From NCBI GenBank assembly GCA_002338335.1, contig DDIC01000051.1, forward strand, positions 1 through 10,873: DNA of 10,873 bases, in the 5' to 3' direction. A program made the translations under genes and the position numbers. Below the pieces are notes generated by a model. The model had not been told where the DNA came from and did not search any database. It worked only from the letters and a program-made list of their open reading frames with translations. The DNA is from Bacteroidetes bacterium UBA1860. GTDB taxonomy: Bacteria; Bacteroidota; Rhodothermia; Balneolales; Balneolaceae. Below are positions 7,322-10,873 of the stretch, piece after piece; position 1 is the stretch's first letter; every line of letters begins with the position of its first letter.

Positions 7322-7937
7322 CTGTTTTGGTATGAAACTCGATAAATGCCTGTCGATGCTCTGCCATATCATCATCGCGTAGTAAATCCTCGATTTCGCG
7401 AGGTTTGGGGAGATCATCAACACTTTGAAGTCCAAAATGGCTCAAAAAGAGTGGGGATGTTTTGTACAACAAAGGTTTTCCTGGTGAGTCTGCACGCCCG
7501 GACACAGCGATGAGTTCACGCTCCAAAAGCTGCCGAATCACGTAACCTGAATCCACACCACGAATCGCATCCACTTCAGGCTTCGTAATGGGTTGTTTGT
7601 AAGCCACAATAGCGACTGTCTCTAGCGCGGATTGTGATAATCTTCGTCTTCGAGACTGGTTTTGAGCCATTTGAAGCCATGGGTGCAACTGTGGACGGGT
7701 AAGAAAACGATATCCACCCCCTTTCTTCTCTATCCTGAACGAGACATCGTTCTGATCATAAAGCTGGTTGAGCTCTGTAATCATGTCATCAATATGCTCT
7801 GCCGATAATGAAAGCTCTTCCTCGGATTCATTCATCATAGCGGCAAGCTCATGTGCCTTCAAAGGCTCTGCATGAGCAAAAAGGATGGCCTCAATCACAG
7901 AAATCAGCCTTGTACCATCAACAAACGTATAATTCAT
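7284..7937 (-). CDS. scpB: ScpB, segregation and condensation protein B
   Basis: The 217-residue product shows the two winged-helix domains of ScpB: an N-terminal half with LISVIEAILFAHAEPLKAHELA (about 11-32) and a second half with SQSALETVAIVAYKQPITKPEVDAIRGV (about 101-128). These are followed by the diagnostic GRADSPGKPLLYKTSPLFLSHFGL (147-170) and DDLP. ScpB dimers bind ScpA, the kleisin of the SMC condensin complex, and are needed for chromosome compaction and segregation in the cytoplasm. No scpA is in this window; in many bacteria scpA sits next to scpB, so here it must be elsewhere or outside the window. The acidic C-terminal tail (about 180-217) is encoded in DNA that overlaps the start of the rluB-type gene. 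The scpB-rluB order is common in bacterial genomes. The gap to priA is 35 bases. Confidence 0.95.
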   Translation of the reverse strand: MNYTFVDGTRLISVIEAILFAHAEPLKAHELAAMMNESEEELSLSAEHIDDMITELNQLYDQNDVSFRIEKKGGGYRFLTRPQLHPWLQMAQNQSRRRRLSQSALETVAIVAYKQPITKPEVDAIRGVDSGYVIRQLLERELIAVSGRADSPGKPLLYKTSPLFLSHFGLQSVDDLPKPREIEDLLRDDDMAEHRQAFIEFHTKTDEEADESQTPQE

Positions 7938-7972
7938 CTGCGTAGTTTACGACTTATTTAGTTGACTTGGAA

Positions 7973-10222
7973 TCAGTCCACTGCATCCACATCGATATTC
8001 AAACGAACCGATGACCACCCTTGTTTTTTGATCCCTTCCACTTGCTGGATTATTCGGTCTAAAAATGGATAGAGTTGGGATGCCTTACTTTGTGGGTCTA
8101 CCTTTAGTGATACCTGCCAATGCGTTCGGTTCTGAATCCGTTCAATCAGCGCAGGCGCCGGCCCCAACACATTCGATTCACCTGCATGCTGTCGCAGAGC
8201 TTGACCCAGTGCTTGCGCTTTTTCAATGGTCGTTGCGGCTTGGCGCCCCTTCACATGAAACGTCACCATTCTGCAAAAAGGGGGGTACGTACTTGCATGC
8301 CGTACCGCCCGTTCATGTGTCACAAAGCGCATATAATCATGTTTTTCTGCGGCTTTAAATGCTTCATGATCTGCTAAATACGTTTGTACATACACGTGAC
8401 CGGGTCGATCGGCGCGACCTGCACGTCCTGCCACTTGACTCATTAATTGGTAAAGCCTTTCTGAGGCGCGCCAAGATGGAAAGGCCAATTCGTTTTCCGC
8501 TTGCAAGACGCCTACGACCGTGACATTGGGAAAATCTAGTCCTTTGGCTAACATTTGAGTACCAAGTAGAATGTCGGCCTCTCCCTTTTTAACTGCCTCA
8601 TAAATGGCCGCATGTTCATCCTTTTTGGAGGTGCTATCTCGATCCATTCGCCGAATGACTGCGTATGGATAAAGAATTTGGAGCTCTTCTTCCAGTTGCT
8701 GAGTCCCCATACCCTTTGGCTCCAATTGCTCACTTCCACACGATTCACAACGCGTTGGAACACGATGTGCATGACCACTATAATGACAAAGAAGCATATT
8801 CTTTGGTTTATGGTAGGTCATACTCACCGAACATTGTGGACATTCAGGAATATGACCACAAGAAGAGCACTGTATATAAGAGGCAGAGCCACGTCGATTC
8901 AGAAGAACAATCGATTGCTCCTGTCGTTCTAATGACTCCTCAATGGCACTGTATAATTCCACTGTCAGTGGGCCGTTCATGGCCGATCGATACGATTGCA
9001 TGGGAAGTATCGAGACCTTTGGCATCGACCCAAAGGGGCGTTCCGTCAGAGACAGAAGGGTGTGTTTTCCCTGCTGGGCTCCCTCCCATGTGGTGATGGA
9101 TGGGGTTGCCGAGCCAAGCACACACACTGCTTGCTCGATAGATGCCCTCATCAAGGCAACATCTCTGGCATGATAACGCGGTGCGGGATCATATTGTTTG
9201 TAACTCGTATCGTGCTCCTCATCCACTACGATAATGGCAAGATCTTCCACTGGTGCAAAGATAGCCGAACGGGGGCCCACGACAACCTTAGATTCACCCC
9301 GCTGAATGGAGAACCAAGCCGCTGCTTTCTCTTTGTCCGTTTGACGGCTATGTAACACAGCTAACTTTGGCCCAAAATGACGCTCAAAGCGTGCTACTGT
9401 TTGGGGCGTAAGTGCAATCTCTGGCACTAGGACAATTGCCCCTTTGCCAGATTCGAGCGCCTGATGAATGGCATGAAGGTAGACTTCGGTTTTTCCAGAA
9501 CCTGTCACGCCATGAAGTAAAAAACTTTGATAATGTTCCTTTTGAAGCGCCTTTTGGATCGGTTCAAAGGCTTGCTCCTGCGCTGGTGTTAACGGGTGAA
9601 TAGGGTGTACCGTTTGGTGCGAATGCCCTGTGGAAAGCGATTCTGCGTACTCACCATTTTGGATCACCTCCTCTAGGGAACGCACTTTTGTTTTGGGTAT
9701 TTGAATCACCTGGACCCACCCTTTTTTTTTCAATGAGGCAATCGCTTTGACCTCTTGTCGACCCCGATATTTTCGCTTTAGGCCAGCCAAAGACCAGCCC
9801 TCTTCCCCTTTGGAGTCAACATCTTCTAGCAACGTTTTCTCAGCGGCAGAAAGAGCCTCCTGGCTTAAAGGTCGTTTGGCTTCAGGTACTCCAATAAGCC
9901 GCTCTTCGGCCACAATTCCGACGGCAGACGGAAGGGCGGTTTGAAACACTTCTCCTTGACTACAAAAATAGAAGGTGGAGATCCACTCCACGAGTCGAAG
10001 CATTTCCTGACTTACGATTGGGTTTGGGTCCAGCACATTGATAATTGGCTGAGTCTTGAATGAGGGCTTGGTGTCATGAACCTTAACCACCAAGCCGATT
10101 GCATGTACTCCTCGAAGTGGCACCCATGCACGAACCCCAGGCTCGAGTGTCAAAGACTCGGGGAGTTGGTACGTAAATGTTTGTCTGACCGCTGTGGGGA
10201 AGGCCAGCTCGGCAAACCTCAT
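7973..10222 (-). CDS. priA: PriA, primosomal 3'-5' DNA helicase for replication restart
   Basis: The 749-residue product matches PriA in length and order: N-terminal 3'-DNA-binding domain (about 1-105), a winged-helix segment (about 110-185), then a superfamily 2 helicase core with Walker A GVTGSGKT (238-245), DEEH (334-337), GSATPS (370-375) and, in lobe 2, GTQMLAKGLDFPNV (554-567) and QVAGRAGR (596-603). PriA recognises stalled forks and D-loops and starts reloading of the replicative helicase. The zinc region inserted between the lobes has cysteines at 452, 455, 461, 464, 479, 492 and 495, but the eighth expected ligand is Ser482 (CHYSGH in place of CHYCG). His484 follows two residues later and might substitute. 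SYKQYDPAPRYHARD (339-353) is a Bacteroidota-like feature. The start at 10222 lies 9 bases after the DUF2256 stop and lacks a Shine-Dalgarno. Confidence 0.96.
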   Translation of the reverse strand: MRFAELAFPTAVRQTFTYQLPESLTLEPGVRAWVPLRGVHAIGLVVKVHDTKPSFKTQPIINVLDPNPIVSQEMLRLVEWISTFYFCSQGEVFQTALPSAVGIVAEERLIGVPEAKRPLSQEALSAAEKTLLEDVDSKGEEGWSLAGLKRKYRGRQEVKAIASLKKKGWVQVIQIPKTKVRSLEEVIQNGEYAESLSTGHSHQTVHPIHPLTPAQEQAFEPIQKALQKEHYQSFLLHGVTGSGKTEVYLHAIHQALESGKGAIVLVPEIALTPQTVARFERHFGPKLAVLHSRQTDKEKAAAWFSIQRGESKVVVGPRSAIFAPVEDLAIIVVDEEHDTSYKQYDPAPRYHARDVALMRASIEQAVCVLGSATPSITTWEGAQQGKHTLLSLTERPFGSMPKVSILPMQSYRSAMNGPLTVELYSAIEESLERQEQSIVLLNRRGSASYIQCSSCGHIPECPQCSVSMTYHKPKNMLLCHYSGHAHRVPTRCESCGSEQLEPKGMGTQQLEEELQILYPYAVIRRMDRDSTSKKDEHAAIYEAVKKGEADILLGTQMLAKGLDFPNVTVVGVLQAENELAFPSWRASERLYQLMSQVAGRAGRADRPGHVYVQTYLADHEAFKAAEKHDYMRFVTHERAVRHASTYPPFCRMVTFHVKGRQAATTIEKAQALGQALRQHAGESNVLGPAPALIERIQNRTHWQVSLKVDPQSKASQLYPFLDRIIQQVEGIKKQGWSSVRLNIDVDAVD

Positions 10223-10231
10223 AAATCTAGG

Positions 10232-10375
10232 TTAGGTAGATCGGTTTCTGCGACATCGTTCACTACAATATCGCACCTCATCCCATACTTTTTCCCATTT
10301 TTTTCGCCAAGTGAATGGTCGCCCGCATGTGGCACAGACTTTGGAGGGTAAATCACGTTTTTTACGCATTGCCAT
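10232..10375 (-). CDS. DUF2256 small cysteine protein, probable photolyase partner
   Basis: This 47-residue protein is too short for most length filters but matches the DUF2256 family end to end: MRKKRDLPS, then CATCGRPFTWRKKWEKVWD and CSERC near the C-terminus. The four cysteines in two pairs look like one zinc site, and the rest is strongly basic and aromatic, which would suit nucleic-acid or protein binding. The function of DUF2256 is not known to me. I recall that it is frequently found beside cryptochrome/photolyase genes, which agrees with its position here, 13 bases after the cry-DASH stop. The frame stays open upstream to 10489 but that part overlaps the photolyase gene and has no family similarity. 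ATG 10375 or 10369 (45 residues) are the sensible starts. Confidence 0.85.
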   Translation of the reverse strand: MAMRKKRDLPSKVCATCGRPFTWRKKWEKVWDEVRYCSERCRRNRST

Positions 10376-10388
10376 AGCGCGCACTCGC

Positions 10389-10873
10389 TCAAAACAAGCT
10401 TTCTTGCAACCACGTCCGTCGGTAACGACCCTGCGCATCATACATCTTTGCCTGACGGGCAACATCAAATTGACGGTTCCTTGGATCATGGCCTACGGTG
10501 GAATTATAGGCCCAATTACCCCAATTGGAAGCGACATCATAATCAATAAGCATCGTTTCGAAATAAGAGGCCCCCATACGCCAATCCACACCTAAATTTT
10601 GAGATAAAAAAGATGCCACATTTTGTCGACCTCGATTACTCATAAAGCCCGTAGCGTTGAGCTCGTGCATATTGGCGTCCACAAAATCTGCGCCCGTTTG
10701 GCCCTCCGCCCAGCGCTGAAATTTCTCTTTGTTTGGCTCTTGCTGCACCGCCTTGCCCTGTATCCCACCTGCGTGAAATAGCGCTTCGCCATGTTTCCAG
10801 GCTGAGAATTGAAAAAAATCACGCCAGAGCAATTCAAAAATTAACCAATAGGTCGATTCATTGCTTACCCGTT
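10389..10873 (-). CDS. Cryptochrome-DASH / photolyase, C-terminal fragment
   Basis: About 160 C-terminal residues are visible; the rest, including the antenna-binding photolyase domain, lies beyond the right edge. The frame is open through the edge and reads ESTYWLIFELLWRDFFQF, so the internal TTG at 10832 is not the start. Features of the FAD-binding domain are clear: GGIQGK, DANMHELNATGF, MSNRGRQNVASFL and WRMGASYFETMLIDYD followed by SNWGNW. The SNRGRQNVASFL and SNWGNW forms are those of the cry-DASH subfamily, not class I CPD photolyase. Cry-DASH proteins repair cyclobutane dimers in single-stranded or looped DNA using blue light, and some have signalling roles. The protein ends at YRRTWLQESLF, close after the segment where relatives usually continue with a WLPEL-type tail. 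It is probably the first visible gene of the operon that continues into DUF2256 and priA. Confidence 0.93.
   Translation of the reverse strand, partial: RVSNESTYWLIFELLWRDFFQFSAWKHGEALFHAGGIQGKAVQQEPNKEKFQRWAEGQTGADFVDANMHELNATGFMSNRGRQNVASFLSQNLGVDWRMGASYFETMLIDYDVASNWGNWAYNSTVGHDPRNRQFDVARQAKMYDAQGRYRRTWLQESLF

Noticed and set aside
6999..7382. Plus-strand 127-codon open frame rich in RLGRSS repeats
   Set aside because: It is antisense to the rluB-type gene and its repeats are the reverse reading of the 18-base tandem array, whose period of a multiple of three keeps all frames open.
8665..9096. Plus-strand 143-codon open frame
   Set aside because: It lies wholly antisense to priA, whose motifs (zinc region and helicase lobes) cover this DNA; the predicted product resembles nothing.
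8996..9355. Plus-strand 119-codon open frame antisense to priA
   Set aside because: It overlaps the conserved priA helicase core on the opposite strand and has no recognisable domain.
10376..10489. N-terminal extension of the DUF2256 frame to an 85-residue protein
   Set aside because: The extra 38 residues overlap the cry-DASH coding region and lie outside the DUF2256 family length; the ATGs at 10375 and 10369 fit better.
10830..10832. TTG as the start of the cry-DASH gene
   Set aside because: The frame continues open to the window edge and reads the conserved ESTYWLIFELLWRDFF block across this codon, so it is internal.

Overview
The window reads as ordinary chromosomal housekeeping DNA from a Bacteroidota-type bacterium, probably in the Rhodothermia/Balneolia direction. 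Grounds for this: PriA carries the SYKQYDPAPRYHARD block that I associate with Bacteroidota; the AhpD-like protein has the VKRFFNLDT...YKDGAL form seen in that phylum; RluB has a long Lys/Arg/Asp-rich N-terminal extension; and no start codon has a good Shine-Dalgarno sequence in front of it. GC content is moderate by eye. The lineage is an inference from protein motifs, not a database result. I see no tRNA, rRNA, CRISPR array, insertion sequence, prophage or integrase.

Layout. Positions 1-212 hold the N-terminal end of a TauE/SafE-family membrane transporter on the minus strand, cut by the window edge. A 134-base intergenic stretch separates it from the divergent mutS2 gene (347-2641, plus strand). 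mutS2 converges on a long minus-strand series across a 54-base gap that holds a short imperfect tandem repeat. In transcription order (right to left) the minus-strand series is: cryptochrome-DASH photolyase (partial, 10873-10389), a small DUF2256 cysteine protein (10375-10232), priA (10222-7973), scpB (7937-7284), an rluB-type rRNA pseudouridine synthase (7321-6290), a large membrane-anchored PP2C/SpoIIE phosphatase (6276-3793), then after a 119-base gap an exported thioredoxin-fold protein (3673-3068) and an AhpD-like protein (3061-2696). The first six genes are 9-35 bases apart or overlap, so they look like one operon; the last two are 6 bases apart and probably form a second unit.

Functionally the main operon mixes light-dependent DNA repair (cry-DASH, DUF2256), replication restart (PriA), chromosome segregation (ScpB), 23S rRNA modification (RluB-type) and a signalling phosphatase. 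The downstream pair is redox-related, each member having its own CxxC site. MutS2 with its Smr domain acts in DNA recombination control and/or rescue of collided ribosomes.

I did not find a convincing undescribed multi-gene system. The points most worth checking are the cry-DASH/DUF2256 pair with an unusually short photolyase tail, the replacement of one zinc-ligand cysteine by serine in PriA, and the unusual periplasmic plus ten-helix membrane architecture in front of the PP2C phosphatase.
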